Assembly: GCF_015353075.1 (NCBI RefSeq)
Contig: NZ_CP064188.1
Coordinates: 1-64,000 of the forward strand
DNA from: Rhizobium sp. 007
Lineage (GTDB): Bacteria; Pseudomonadota; Alphaproteobacteria; Rhizobiales; Rhizobiaceae
Length of the DNA: 64,000 nt
Reading direction: 5' to 3'
This document shows positions 29,181-37,903 of this stretch, one piece after another. The translations under genes and the position numbers were made by a program. The first letter of the stretch is position 1; the number at the start of each line of letters is the position of its first letter. The notes under the pieces were generated by a model, which worked only from the letters and a program-made list of their open reading frames with translations, ran no database searches and was not told the origin of the DNA.

Positions 29181-30101
29181 TCAGGAGTTTCGGCGCCAAT
29201 TGCCAGGCGTCAGGCCGGCGATACTCGAAAAAACCCGCGTGAAATGGCTCTGATCCGCGAAGCCGCAGGCGATGGCCACCTCGGCAAGCGGCGCATTCGA
29301 GGCCCGAAGCAACTCCCGGGCGCGATTTACCCGCTCGCTGAGAAGCCATTGATATGGTGTCATCCCGGTCGTTTCCCGAAAAGCGCGGATGAAATAGCCT
29401 CGAGACAGATTGCAAACCTTCGCGACCTCCGAAATCGAGATGTTGCCGTCGAGGTTTTCGCGAAGCAGACTTTTCGCCAGATGCTCATGCGAACGCGACA
29501 GGCTTCGTGATCTGTTGGAGGCTGCGATGGGCCGATCGCCATAGCGTTGGACCAGATAGGTCCCGATGGCAGTCGCCATTTGGTCGACGAACAGCGCGCT
29601 TGCTTCCTCGGGTTTTTCGAGTGCCGGGATCAACGCGCGACAAAGATTGGCAAGCACGATATCTTTTGAAGCGGTTTCGGCTGCCAGCGACGTCACACCG
29701 GGAAGTTCAGCGCCTTCGGCAATCCTGATGAGAGACGCAGGCGAAATTTCAAGCAGAAGGAAATCGAAAGGACCGCTAAGATCTGCCTTGTAGCCTTCGG
29801 AGAGATCGCGGATATAGATCGAGTTTTCCGTAAAATCGTGGTTGGTCGCATGATGTTGATGATAGATGCGCCGCGTATGGCCACCGAGCGAAGATACGCC
29901 GACAACGAAACCTCGATCGCTTGCCGATGTCTTGACCTGATCGAGCTGCATGACGCTCGTTCCCTTGCGGAAGACCGCGATATCCGATCCTGCCAAAGCC
30001 TGGTTGATCGACAACTGCTTCAGAGGACATCCAAAACCGTCCGTCGCCGGTCCAGCGGGTGATTTGATGTGACGGTCGGAAATAGGAACCAAGACGCACA
30101 A
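29181..30101 (-). CDS. AraC family transcriptional regulator
   Basis: A 306-residue regulator with a variable N-terminal ligand domain and the two C-terminal AraC helix-turn-helix motifs at about 205-300 (ISEVAKVCNLSRGYFIRAFR and PLAEVAIACGFADQSHFTRV). It belongs to the group with long N-terminal domains that sense organic substrates. It is transcribed divergently from the next AraC gene; neither has an obvious enzyme gene beside it. Confidence 0.9.
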   Translation of the reverse strand: MCVLVPISDRHIKSPAGPATDGFGCPLKQLSINQALAGSDIAVFRKGTSVMQLDQVKTSASDRGFVVGVSSLGGHTRRIYHQHHATNHDFTENSIYIRDLSEGYKADLSGPFDFLLLEISPASLIRIAEGAELPGVTSLAAETASKDIVLANLCRALIPALEKPEEASALFVDQMATAIGTYLVQRYGDRPIAASNRSRSLSRSHEHLAKSLLRENLDGNISISEVAKVCNLSRGYFIRAFRETTGMTPYQWLLSERVNRARELLRASNAPLAEVAIACGFADQSHFTRVFSSIAGLTPGNWRRNS

Positions 30102-30290
30102 CTTTCATTTTGAAGTCGCTGGAGCTGGGTTCTGACCCACTTTGGTGGCTCAGGCCTTCCGCGCTGACTTCTGGTAGGTCGCCGAATCTCTTCGACGAGG
30201 ATGCTTTTGTTCAAGATAGACGTTTGAAAGGTGTATAGGAACCTTCAAGGCGTGGCATTTCAGCGGACGGCTATACAGTCCCCAGCCCGG

Positions 30291-31211
30291 ATGATCGAGA
30301 CACATGTGAGTGAAGCGTTGGCGGCCAGTGAGAGAATTGCGGCATGTTTTGGTGTCGAGGCAGCGAGGGCGCTGGCGATCAGGCCTCTTCGCGAGGCGAA
30401 GCTCTCTGTCGTTCATCTTGACCACTCCTATGAAGACGGCGAGCATCCTGTTTTCCTTCCGGCCGATGACGCCTTCCTGGTCATGCTTTATCTCGTCGAT
30501 GTCGACCATTCCGACATCTGGCCAGACCGACCTCCGGCACCTTTCAAGAGGTATCCCAGAGGCTCGATTTGTCTAATCAGCCTGAAGGATGGAGCCGCAA
30601 TCTCCATTCGCGGTCGGTTTGAGGCCCTTGCGTTTCATATCCCGAGCTCGCATTTTGCCGAGCTGGCGAAGGACGCAGGAGAACCTCGCGTCGATGACCT
30701 TGCGACCTGTCGCGGGGTTGACGATCAGGTGATCCGCAATATTGGTGGAGCACTGATGCCGATGTTCGATATGCCGGAAGAGGTAAGGGATACGCTGCTT
30801 CCGCATATCGGGCTGGCGTTAAACGCCCATCTCGCGCACCGTTACGGACGGTCGCCCGCCCAGCGCCTATTGGCCAGCGGTCAGCTGTCTCCTATGCAGG
30901 AAAAGCGCATCAAGACGTACATAGCTGCGAACCTATCGGGCAACATACCGGTCGATAAGATTGCCGACGCGACCGGTTTTTCATCGGATGAGCTCCGTTC
31001 CGGCTTCTTGAATACGACTGGGCAGTCCGTTCTCGAATGGATTTCGGCGTGTCGGATGAATAAGGCCCAATCACAACTGAGCCGGACCGGTGAGACCATC
31101 GCCCAAGTGGCTGAAACGTGCGGTTTTGCGGATGAGAACACATTCGTCGAGACCTTCACGAAGGCCGTGGGAGTCACTCCGCGGGAGTGGCGTTCACGCA
31201 ACCGGCACTAA
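30291..31211 (+). CDS. AraC family transcriptional regulator
   Basis: A regulator of about 306 residues, start ATG 30291 (MIETHVSEAL) preferred over a GTG at 30231. The C-terminal 100 residues hold two helix-turn-helix units (PVDKIADATGFSSDELRSGF and TIAQVAETCGFADENTFVET) ending FTKAVGVTPREWRSR. The N-terminal domain resembles that of its divergent neighbour in layout. The likely effector is unknown. The first helix-turn-helix is atypical in its DELRSG stretch. Confidence 0.87.
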   Translation: MIETHVSEALAASERIAACFGVEAARALAIRPLREAKLSVVHLDHSYEDGEHPVFLPADDAFLVMLYLVDVDHSDIWPDRPPAPFKRYPRGSICLISLKDGAAISIRGRFEALAFHIPSSHFAELAKDAGEPRVDDLATCRGVDDQVIRNIGGALMPMFDMPEEVRDTLLPHIGLALNAHLAHRYGRSPAQRLLASGQLSPMQEKRIKTYIAANLSGNIPVDKIADATGFSSDELRSGFLNTTGQSVLEWISACRMNKAQSQLSRTGETIAQVAETCGFADENTFVETFTKAVGVTPREWRSRNRH

Positions 31212-31379
31212 CTGATTTCACGATCGAGCGGCGCTACGCTCCGATCTTTCCCACGTCCATTCCCGTCGATCTCGGCTTTGAGGAAGATGCCGAGGAATGT
31301 TCTGATGAGGACTATTTTGGATGGGATTGTTTCGCGCGAATCCGGATGCGGCGCTAACAGCCGCACCCGGACTCACTAA

Positions 31380-32360
31380 TCAGCCCTCGACGAACTTCAA
31401 GAGATCGGCGTTCAGGACATCGGCATGGGTTGTCAGCATGCCGTGCGGATAGCCCTTGTAGACTTTGAGAGTACCGTTCTGCACCAGCTTCACGGACAGT
31501 CTGCCGGCGTTGTCGATCGGCACGACCTGGTCGTCGTCGCCATGCATGACGAGGGTCGGAACGGTGATTGCCTTCAGGTCTTCCGTCTGGTCGGTCTGCG
31601 AGAAGGCCTTGATCCCATCGTAATGGGCCTTGGCGCTGCCCATCATGCCCTGCCGCCACCAATTCTGGATGACGCCAGGATAGATCTTAGCGTCGGGACG
31701 GTTGAATCCGTAGAAGGGACCAGTGGGAAAGTCGACGAAGAGCTGCGCGCGGTTTTCGGCAACGCCCTTGCGAATGCCGTCGAAGACTTCCATCGGAAGG
31801 CCGCCGGGATTTGTCTTGGTCTTCAGCATCAGCGGCGGTACGGCGGCGACCAGAACAGCCTTGGCGACGCGACTGGAAGGCTGACCGTATTTTGCGACAT
31901 AGCGGGCGACTTCACCGCCACCTGTCGAGTGCCCGATATGAACGGCATTCTTCAGGTCGAGGGCTTCAACGAGAGCGAAGGCGTCGGCGGCATAGTGGTC
32001 CATATCGTGACCGTCTGCGACCTGCGCGGAGCGTCCGTGACCGCGTCGGTCATGGGCGACGACGCGATAGCCCTTGGATAGGAAGAACAGCATCTGTGCG
32101 TCCCAATCGTCCGACGAGAGCGGCCAGCCATGGTGGAAGACGATCGGCTGGGCATCATTCGGACCCCAATCCTTATAGAAGATTTCGACGCCGTCCTTGG
32201 TGGTGATGTAGCCCATTGTATTGTCTCCTTTAATTGAGGCGGTGGTGGAAGCAATGTTGGCCGCAAAGCCGAACGACGAGGGGAGCACCATGGCCGCGGC
32301 GGCGGCAGCTCCGGAAAGCAATGCGCCGCGGCGCGTGATGGAAGGGGCGTTCTCAGTCAT
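31380..32360 (-). CDS. Cofactor-free haloperoxidase-like alpha/beta hydrolase with Tat signal
   Basis: A 326-residue protein: a twin-arginine signal ([18 protein letters not shown]) then an alpha/beta hydrolase of the non-heme chloroperoxidase group. The oxyanion motif [12 protein letters not shown], nucleophile in [19 protein letters not shown], acid in [11 protein letters not shown] and His in YPHGMLTTH are all there. These enzymes act as esterases and perhydrolases. The start at 32360 has a fair ribosome site. A second very good site, AAGGAGACAATACA, precedes an internal ATG at 32216 (MGYITTKDG) where cytosolic relatives begin, so a shorter form may also be made. A conserved operator-like element lies 83 bp upstream. 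Confidence 0.88.
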   Translation of the reverse strand: MTENAPSITRRGALLSGAAAAAAMVLPSSFGFAANIASTTASIKGDNTMGYITTKDGVEIFYKDWGPNDAQPIVFHHGWPLSSDDWDAQMLFFLSKGYRVVAHDRRGHGRSAQVADGHDMDHYAADAFALVEALDLKNAVHIGHSTGGGEVARYVAKYGQPSSRVAKAVLVAAVPPLMLKTKTNPGGLPMEVFDGIRKGVAENRAQLFVDFPTGPFYGFNRPDAKIYPGVIQNWWRQGMMGSAKAHYDGIKAFSQTDQTEDLKAITVPTLVMHGDDDQVVPIDNAGRLSVKLVQNGTLKVYKGYPHGMLTTHADVLNADLLKFVEG

Positions 32361-32442
32361 TTTCGCGTCCTGCGATCCCTGTCTTGTGCCCTCAGGCTGT
32401 GTTCGTCCGTTAGCGCGATATGCCGTCGAGAGCCAATGCCGA

Positions 32443-32483
32443 CAATTGCACCAACAGTTTTGATTTGATTGCGATTTTCGCAA
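32443..32483. promoter_or_regulatory. Conserved 41-bp element upstream of the haloperoxidase gene
   Basis: This 41-bp stretch matches 34644-34684 at 36 of 41 positions. Both contain CAATTGCA at one end and the inverted repeat TTGCGA-n3-TCGCAA at the other. Each lies 83-86 bp before the start codon of a minus-strand gene, as expected for a shared operator or promoter. The nearby LysR protein (38956-39855) is a candidate binder. Confidence 0.65.
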
Positions 32484-32522
32484 CAATGGAGGGTGCGGCC
32501 CGGCCGCTCTCTGCTGGCCATC

Positions 32523-34118
32523 TTAAGCCGCGCCGGGCCGGTTGATTGCCAGGAAATGCCGGACGACAGGCTTGTCCGTCCCTGAATGATAGGCAAGCAT
32601 CTGACCTTGAAGATCGGCGTCGGCGTTCGACACCCGCTTGTGCTGTCGGAGATGTTCAGCCCAGGATTCCACCATGAACCATTCGACGATCTTTTGCGGA
32701 TCGGCAGAGTCTTCCGTCACACCCCATCCGTAGGCACCGTCACGCCGCCGCTCGTGGGACATTTTGTCCAGCGCATGCAGGAAGGCGGTGCGATGATGTT
32801 TTTCGACATTGTATTCGATCAGGATCAGGACCGGGCCTCGATCATGCGGAACCGGTTCTGCGACGAGTGGTTCGGGCCAGTGGTTTGACGGGACCAGATC
32901 GGCATCGCCCGACGGCAGCTTGATACGGTGCATGATCAGTCCAGCCACGAGCAGTCCGCCCGCACCGATCACCAATGTGCCCGACACGCCAGCAACTTCG
33001 CCGACAGCACCCCAGCCGAGGCTGCCGGCCGTCATCGCACCGTTGAAGACAGTCAGATAGACGGCAAGGCCCCGCCCCCGCACCCAGTTCGGCAGGATCG
33101 CTTGCGCGGCGCCGTTGAGCGTGGTGAGGGCGGTGATCCATGCTGCACCGAGGAACAGAAGGATAACGACCGCCAGCCATTGCGGTGGAGCCAGCGACAG
33201 CGCCGCCATGACCAACGCCGTCACGAGCGCAGATCCGAGTAGCAGGCCGTCGGCATCGAAACGCTGCCGCAGCCGCGGCATGACGAGCGCACCGCCGATT
33301 GCACCTGCACCGACAGCGCCGAGAAGGATGCCGTAGAAGCTGGCGTCACCGCCCAGGAGTTGGCGGGCGACCAACGGAAGCAGCGCCCAGACAGCACTGG
33401 CGAACGCAAAGAAGATCGTCGCTCGAAGCAGCACGACATGAAGCGTCGGGCTGGCGCGGGTGTAACGCAGTCCTGCCCGGAAGGCGCCGAAAAACCCTTC
33501 CGACAACGCGTCGTTGGCATCCTTGGCGCGCGGCCACCAGATCAACGCCGCGATGACGAGGACGTACGTCGCAACGTCGACGCCGTAGGTAACGGCGGCA
33601 CCAAAAGCGGCGAGCAGCAAGCCACCAGCCGCAGGGCCGATTGAGCGCGCAATATTGATGCCCAGCGAATTCAGAGCGACGGCACTCTTCACATCTTCGC
33701 GAGGCACGAGTTCGGGCACAACCGCCTGCCATGTCGGTCCCATGAGCGCCGCACCGATACCGCCAAGGAAGGTCAGTCCGATCAGTGAACTGATCGTAAG
33801 CAATCCTGTATGGGCAAGAGCCATCAACGTGAGACTGACCGAGGCAAGCAGGATCTGCACGGCAATCAGGAACTTACGACGATCGAGGATGTCCGAGAGA
33901 ACGCCTGCCGGGATTGCCAGCAGAAAGATCGGCAGCGTGCCGGCCGCCTGCACCATGGCGACGGCCGCAGGGGCAGCGGAAAGATCCGTCATCAGCCAAG
34001 AGCTGGCGACGTCGCGCATGAAACTGCCGGTGTTGCCCAGAACCGTGGCCGCCCATAGCACCGCGAAGACGGGTTGACGGAGCGGTGCGAAGCTACCGGA
34101 GGATTTTGTGACGCTCAT
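32523..34118 (-). CDS. MFS exporter (EntS-like, PF05977-type)
   Basis: A 531-residue major facilitator protein with about 12 membrane segments in the first 420 residues (start FAVLWAATVLGNTGSFMRDV; loop DILDRRKFLIAVQI). A soluble C-terminal ferredoxin-like domain (about 435-525; LILIEYNVEKHHRTAFLHAL, WFMVESWAEHLRQHKRV) follows. That layout is usual for the PF05977 exporter family, which exports siderophores, drugs or small organics. It overlaps the upstream DoxX gene by 4 bp (ATGA), so both share a message. Confidence 0.88.
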   Translation of the reverse strand: MSVTKSSGSFAPLRQPVFAVLWAATVLGNTGSFMRDVASSWLMTDLSAAPAAVAMVQAAGTLPIFLLAIPAGVLSDILDRRKFLIAVQILLASVSLTLMALAHTGLLTISSLIGLTFLGGIGAALMGPTWQAVVPELVPREDVKSAVALNSLGINIARSIGPAAGGLLLAAFGAAVTYGVDVATYVLVIAALIWWPRAKDANDALSEGFFGAFRAGLRYTRASPTLHVVLLRATIFFAFASAVWALLPLVARQLLGGDASFYGILLGAVGAGAIGGALVMPRLRQRFDADGLLLGSALVTALVMAALSLAPPQWLAVVILLFLGAAWITALTTLNGAAQAILPNWVRGRGLAVYLTVFNGAMTAGSLGWGAVGEVAGVSGTLVIGAGGLLVAGLIMHRIKLPSGDADLVPSNHWPEPLVAEPVPHDRGPVLILIEYNVEKHHRTAFLHALDKMSHERRRDGAYGWGVTEDSADPQKIVEWFMVESWAEHLRQHKRVSNADADLQGQMLAYHSGTDKPVVRHFLAINRPGAA

Positions 34119-34558
34119 TTGCTCGTTCCCTTGGCGATATCGATTGTTGCTACGATCACGAACGCGCCAGCGAGACCGAGATGTTCGAAGAAGGCATTCG
34201 TCGCCATCATGCGATCCATCCCGGAAGGCATTTCCCAGAATCGAAGCGCAACGAGGGTCGCGATAAAGGTGAAACCGGCGAGAGCCAGAGCACCCGCCCA
34301 GCGCCCGAAGCCGGAAACCACCATGGCGGAGGCCGCAAGCTCGAAGGCAATGACGGCAACGGCGAAGAACGTTGTCGGGTGAAGCCCGAAATGCTCCATT
34401 TCGGCAATGGCGCCGTTAAAGTCGAAGATCTTGGTTAGCGGCCCCTGGATGTAGGCGGCGCAGAGAGCAAGAAGCGCTAGGGACCGCGTTGCCGGCGCCG
34501 CGACGGCACCCGCGAGAAGCGCGCCTAGGCGGCCCGTGGATGAAGAATGATCAATCAT
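34115..34558 (-). CDS. DoxX family membrane protein
   Basis: A 147-residue membrane protein with four predicted helices; the GPLTKIFDFNGAIAEMEHFG segment and the later RFWEMP motif are typical of DoxX. The family is tied to thiosulfate or redox chemistry and often accompanies oxidoreductases; the reaction here is unknown. It starts the DoxX-MFS unit, with the conserved 41-bp element 86 bp upstream. Confidence 0.88.
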   Translation of the reverse strand: MIDHSSSTGRLGALLAGAVAAPATRSLALLALCAAYIQGPLTKIFDFNGAIAEMEHFGLHPTTFFAVAVIAFELAASAMVVSGFGRWAGALALAGFTFIATLVALRFWEMPSGMDRMMATNAFFEHLGLAGAFVIVATIDIAKGTSK

Positions 34559-34643
34559 GTCTGCTCCTGTAGTGTTGGCCGGTCGAACCGAGCGGCACTT
34601 TTTCGGCTTGTGGAGCGATATTGGCCGGAAAGATTGCCGCCAA

Positions 34644-34684
34644 CAATTGCATCAATAGTTTTGAATTAATTGCGATTATCGCAA
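34644..34684. promoter_or_regulatory. Conserved 41-bp element upstream of the DoxX-MFS unit
   Basis: Second copy of the element at 32443 (36 of 41 identical), again with TTGCGA-n3-TCGCAA at its distal end and at nearly the same distance (86 bp) from the downstream start codon. A weaker likeness (about 19 of 29 bases) is found at 38909-38937 before the VOC dioxygenase operon. Confidence 0.65.
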
Positions 34685-34762
34685 TAAATCTGCGCTCGTA
34701 GGTCGAACGGGCAGCGCAATCCGCTACCCATTCCATTCGCTGAGCACGATGCGGACGTCGCT

Positions 34763-36745
34763 TCACACCGCCCAGCACGAGCAACCGAGAGCTCCGAAGA
34801 AGCCTTTGAGGTCGGCTATCGGCAGTTTCGATGTCCAGGCGCTGGCATGGTCGTGACCATGTACGCCGCAATCGCTGGCACAGCCACAGGAGGCGATTGC
34901 AGTACGACGCAGGGAATGGCGACCAGCCCCTTCCGGTTCGCCCCAGCCGGCATAACCGCCGAACTTGCGCACCGGCGACCAGTCCGGCATGGAGGGTGGC
35001 ACGTCGTTTTCGTCCAGCGTCTTGAAGTCGCCGGCGCTGTAGACGATCTTGCCGCCGACCATTGTTAGGTCGGAGGTGAGGAAGGAGATCTCGTCCTCGG
35101 CGCAGGAGAGGAAGTCCTTGTCGGGCACGATCAAGTCAGCGAACTGGCCCTTTTCGATGCGGCCCTTCTTGCCTTCCTCGTTCGAGAACCATGTAACCTT
35201 TTCAGTCCACATGCGCAGCGCCGTTTCACGGTCGAGGCAATTGGAACGCGGATAAAGCTGCATGCCGCCGATGGTCTTGCCAGTCACCATCCAGGAAAGC
35301 GAGACCCAAGGATTGTAGGAAGCGACACGCGTCGCGTCCGTGCCGGCCGAAACGTTGACACCCTTGTCGAGCATGCGTCTGATCGGCGGCGTCGCCTCGG
35401 CGACCCCGTGGCCGTATCGCTCGACGAAATATTCGCCCTGATAGGCCATGCGATGCTGCGTGGCGATGCCGCCGCCAAGGGCCGCGATGCGGTCGATCGA
35501 GCGATCGGAAATGGTCTCGGCATGATCGAAGAACCAGTTCAGGCCTTCGAGCGGGATGTCCTTGTTGACCTTCTCGAAGACGTCGAGCGCGCGGCTGATC
35601 GTTTCGTCATAGGTCGCGTGAAGACGCCAAGGCCAACGGTTCTCGGCGAGAATGCGCACAACACCCTCAAGGTCCTCTTCCATTTCCGGGGCCATGTCCG
35701 GGCGCGGCTGGCGGAAGTCTTCGAAATCCGCGGCGGAGAAGACCAGCATTTCGCCGGCACCGTTGTGACGGAAATAATCGTTGCCTTGCTTGTATTTGAC
35801 CGTCTGCGTCCAGTTGAGGAAGTCCTGCTTCTCCGCCTTCGGCTTCTGCGTGAAGAGATTGTAGGCAAGCCGGACAGTCAGCTGATTTTCATCCGACAGC
35901 TTCTGGATCACCGCATAGTCGTCCGGGTAGTTCTGGTAACCGCCCCCGGCATCAATGACGCCGGTGACGCCGAGCCGGTTCAGCTCGCGCATGAAATGGC
36001 GGGTGGAATTGACCTGGTAGTCGAACGGCAGTTTCGGCCCCTTCGCGAGCGTCGAATAAAGAACGCCGGCATTCGGCTTTGCCAGCAGCATGCCAGTCGG
36101 GTTGCCATTGGTATCGCGGGTAATTTCCCCGCCCGGCGGATTCGGCGTATCGCGGGTGTAACCGACGGCACGAAGTGCGGCGCCGTTCAGGAGCGCCCGG
36201 TCATAGAGATGGAGCAGGAAAACCGGAGTATCGGGCGCGATCGCGTTGATCTCTTCGATCGTCGGCAGGCGCTTTTCGACAAACTGATGTTCGGTGAAAC
36301 CGCCGACGACGCGCACCCATTGCGGGGCTGGCGTGATCGCCACCTGCCGCTTCAGCATGTCCATGGCGTCGGCAAGGCTGCGGATGCCATCCCAACGCAG
36401 TTCCATATTGTAGTTGAGACCGCCACGCACGACGTGGGTGTGGTTGTCGATCAGGCCGGGCAGCACACGTTTGCCCTTTAGATCGATCACCTTTGTATTC
36501 GGTCCGGCAAGCGCCATGATCTCGCTGTCGCTGCCCACTTCCATGAACAAGCCATCCTTGATGGCGATCGCCGTGGCATTCGGGTTGGTGCGGTCGAGCG
36601 TGGTGATCAATCCATGATGAAGGACGATATCTGGATACATTGGAGCGACTCCGGTCTTGACGGGATCGGCGGCATGGGCCGTAGAAAACAGATTTGAAAA
36701 GGCGAGGCTCGAAGCTGCGCCCAGGAAGGTGCGGCGCGTCGTCAT
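34763..36745 (-). CDS. Exported amidohydrolase (YtcJ-type)
   Basis: A 660-residue metal-dependent amidohydrolase with a twin-arginine signal (MTTRRTFLGAASSLAFSNL). The catalytic core shows the first metal motif GLIDNHTHV, a mid LHATYDETISRALDVFEKVN region, WFFDHAE and GTDATRVASYNPW near the active site. The C-terminal ~50 residues add a Cys/His-rich tail (SCGCASDCGVHGHDH and CSCW at the very end), unusual for the family core and perhaps metal-binding. Its start overlaps the stop of the XapX gene by one base (TGATG). Substrate unknown. A longer upstream reading was rejected. Confidence 0.9.
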   Translation of the reverse strand: MTTRRTFLGAASSLAFSNLFSTAHAADPVKTGVAPMYPDIVLHHGLITTLDRTNPNATAIAIKDGLFMEVGSDSEIMALAGPNTKVIDLKGKRVLPGLIDNHTHVVRGGLNYNMELRWDGIRSLADAMDMLKRQVAITPAPQWVRVVGGFTEHQFVEKRLPTIEEINAIAPDTPVFLLHLYDRALLNGAALRAVGYTRDTPNPPGGEITRDTNGNPTGMLLAKPNAGVLYSTLAKGPKLPFDYQVNSTRHFMRELNRLGVTGVIDAGGGYQNYPDDYAVIQKLSDENQLTVRLAYNLFTQKPKAEKQDFLNWTQTVKYKQGNDYFRHNGAGEMLVFSAADFEDFRQPRPDMAPEMEEDLEGVVRILAENRWPWRLHATYDETISRALDVFEKVNKDIPLEGLNWFFDHAETISDRSIDRIAALGGGIATQHRMAYQGEYFVERYGHGVAEATPPIRRMLDKGVNVSAGTDATRVASYNPWVSLSWMVTGKTIGGMQLYPRSNCLDRETALRMWTEKVTWFSNEEGKKGRIEKGQFADLIVPDKDFLSCAEDEISFLTSDLTMVGGKIVYSAGDFKTLDENDVPPSMPDWSPVRKFGGYAGWGEPEGAGRHSLRRTAIASCGCASDCGVHGHDHASAWTSKLPIADLKGFFGALGCSCWAV

Positions 36746-37035
36746 CAGCTTTTCCCCGAGGTCGGATGTTTGCGGGGGGAGGTCACCTCCACCACGTTCG
36801 GACCGCCTTGCGGGAGGTGGCCGAACATGTGCGGCTTTACCTGATGAAGCCAGGAAAGGGCAGCAGGCTCGCGAGTCCAGATGCTTTTTGCCAGCGGCAC
36901 GAGCTGCTCGCCGACGAGGATCCCAAGCAAACCGATGAGAGCGACGACAGGCGGGGCGGGCGAACGGACATTGAGCAGGCTGTAGATCACGCCCACCAGC
37001 AGGCCGGCACCGAGTGACAGGAGATAGATTTTCAT
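36745..37035 (-). CDS. XapX domain small membrane protein
   Basis: A 96-residue protein with two hydrophobic helices in its first 55 residues (MKIYLLSLGAGLLVGVIYSL; PPVVALIGLLGILVGEQLVP), the XapX domain. The domain is found in small inner-membrane proteins of unknown role. The start at 37035 overlaps the upstream isochorismatase stop by 4 bp (ATGA) and its end meets the amidohydrolase start. Confidence 0.85.
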   Translation of the reverse strand: MKIYLLSLGAGLLVGVIYSLLNVRSPAPPVVALIGLLGILVGEQLVPLAKSIWTREPAALSWLHQVKPHMFGHLPQGGPNVVEVTSPRKHPTSGKS

Positions 37036-37796
37036 GGAGGAGACCCTTCGCTTTGGAGGAAGCAATTCGCTCCGGCAGGTGGCGTCCCGCCGGAGCGATG
37101 CCGGGTTTGCTTGGCCGGGTTGGGGCCGATGCGCCTGCCGTGGCTGACCCGCTCGGAGCCGCCGTGAACGTGGGTGACGGCATAATCGATGCCCATGCCG
37201 TAAGCACCGGAATGCTCCTTCACCAGAGAAGTAACCGCCTCGTAGGTTTCCTTGCGGGCCCAGTCGCGCTGCCATTCCAGCAGGACCTGCTGCCAGGTGA
37301 CCGGAACGACACCCGCCTGCACCATGCGGTCCATGGCGTATTTGTGCGCATCGACAGACGTGCCGCCGGAGGCATCCGCGACCATGTAGATTTCATAGTC
37401 GGTATCGTTCATGCAGGAGAGGGCGAACGTCGTGTTGCAGACCTCGGTCCACAGGCCAGCGACGACGATCTTCTTGCGGCCGTTGGCGGCGTTCTTGGCA
37501 AGTGCATCGCGGACGTTCTGATCGTCCCAGGAGTTCATCGAGGTGCGCTCGAGAATGTCGTTGTCGGGGACGACGGCGAGCAGTTCGGGGAAGGTGTTGC
37601 CCGAGAAAGAGTCGGTCTCGACGGTGGTGATCGTGGTCGGGATATTGAAGATCCTGGCTGCTTTGGCAAGGCCCACGACGTTGTTCTTCAAAGTCTGGCG
37701 ATCGATCGACTGGACGCCGAAGGCCATCTGGGGCTGCTGGTCGATGAAGATGATCTGGCTGTTCTGCGGGGTCAGGACCTGAAGCTTGTTAGACAT
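37032..37796 (-). CDS. Isochorismatase-family hydrolase
   Basis: A 254-residue hydrolase: SQIIFIDQQPQMAFGV holds the catalytic Asp, and VVAGLWTEVCNTTFALSC holds the nucleophilic Cys. The remainder fits the family that includes YcaC-like enzymes with a long C-terminal tail ending in HSGAYGMGIDYAVTHVHGG. Start MSNKLQVLTP at 37796. It is the second gene of the operon that begins with the VOC dioxygenase; the physiological substrate is not evident. Confidence 0.87.
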   Translation of the reverse strand: MSNKLQVLTPQNSQIIFIDQQPQMAFGVQSIDRQTLKNNVVGLAKAARIFNIPTTITTVETDSFSGNTFPELLAVVPDNDILERTSMNSWDDQNVRDALAKNAANGRKKIVVAGLWTEVCNTTFALSCMNDTDYEIYMVADASGGTSVDAHKYAMDRMVQAGVVPVTWQQVLLEWQRDWARKETYEAVTSLVKEHSGAYGMGIDYAVTHVHGGSERVSHGRRIGPNPAKQTRHRSGGTPPAGANCFLQSEGSPP

Positions 37797-37903
37797 CTCG
37801 TGTTTTCCTTCTAGTTGGATTGAAGATAGCAAATGGGGCAGGGATCGCTGCGCGTCTTGAACGTTGGGACGCTGGATTGTCGGAAAGCGACCTGGCTGGA
37901 ACA

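Noticed and set aside
32523..32830. Soluble C-terminal domain of the MFS exporter as a novel fusion
   Set aside because: Proteins of the PF05977 exporter group commonly carry this extra domain, so it is not unusual.
35408..36481. 357-residue open frame antisense to the amidohydrolase
   Set aside because: The opposite strand encodes a clear enzyme with its active-site motifs; the antisense frame resembles nothing.
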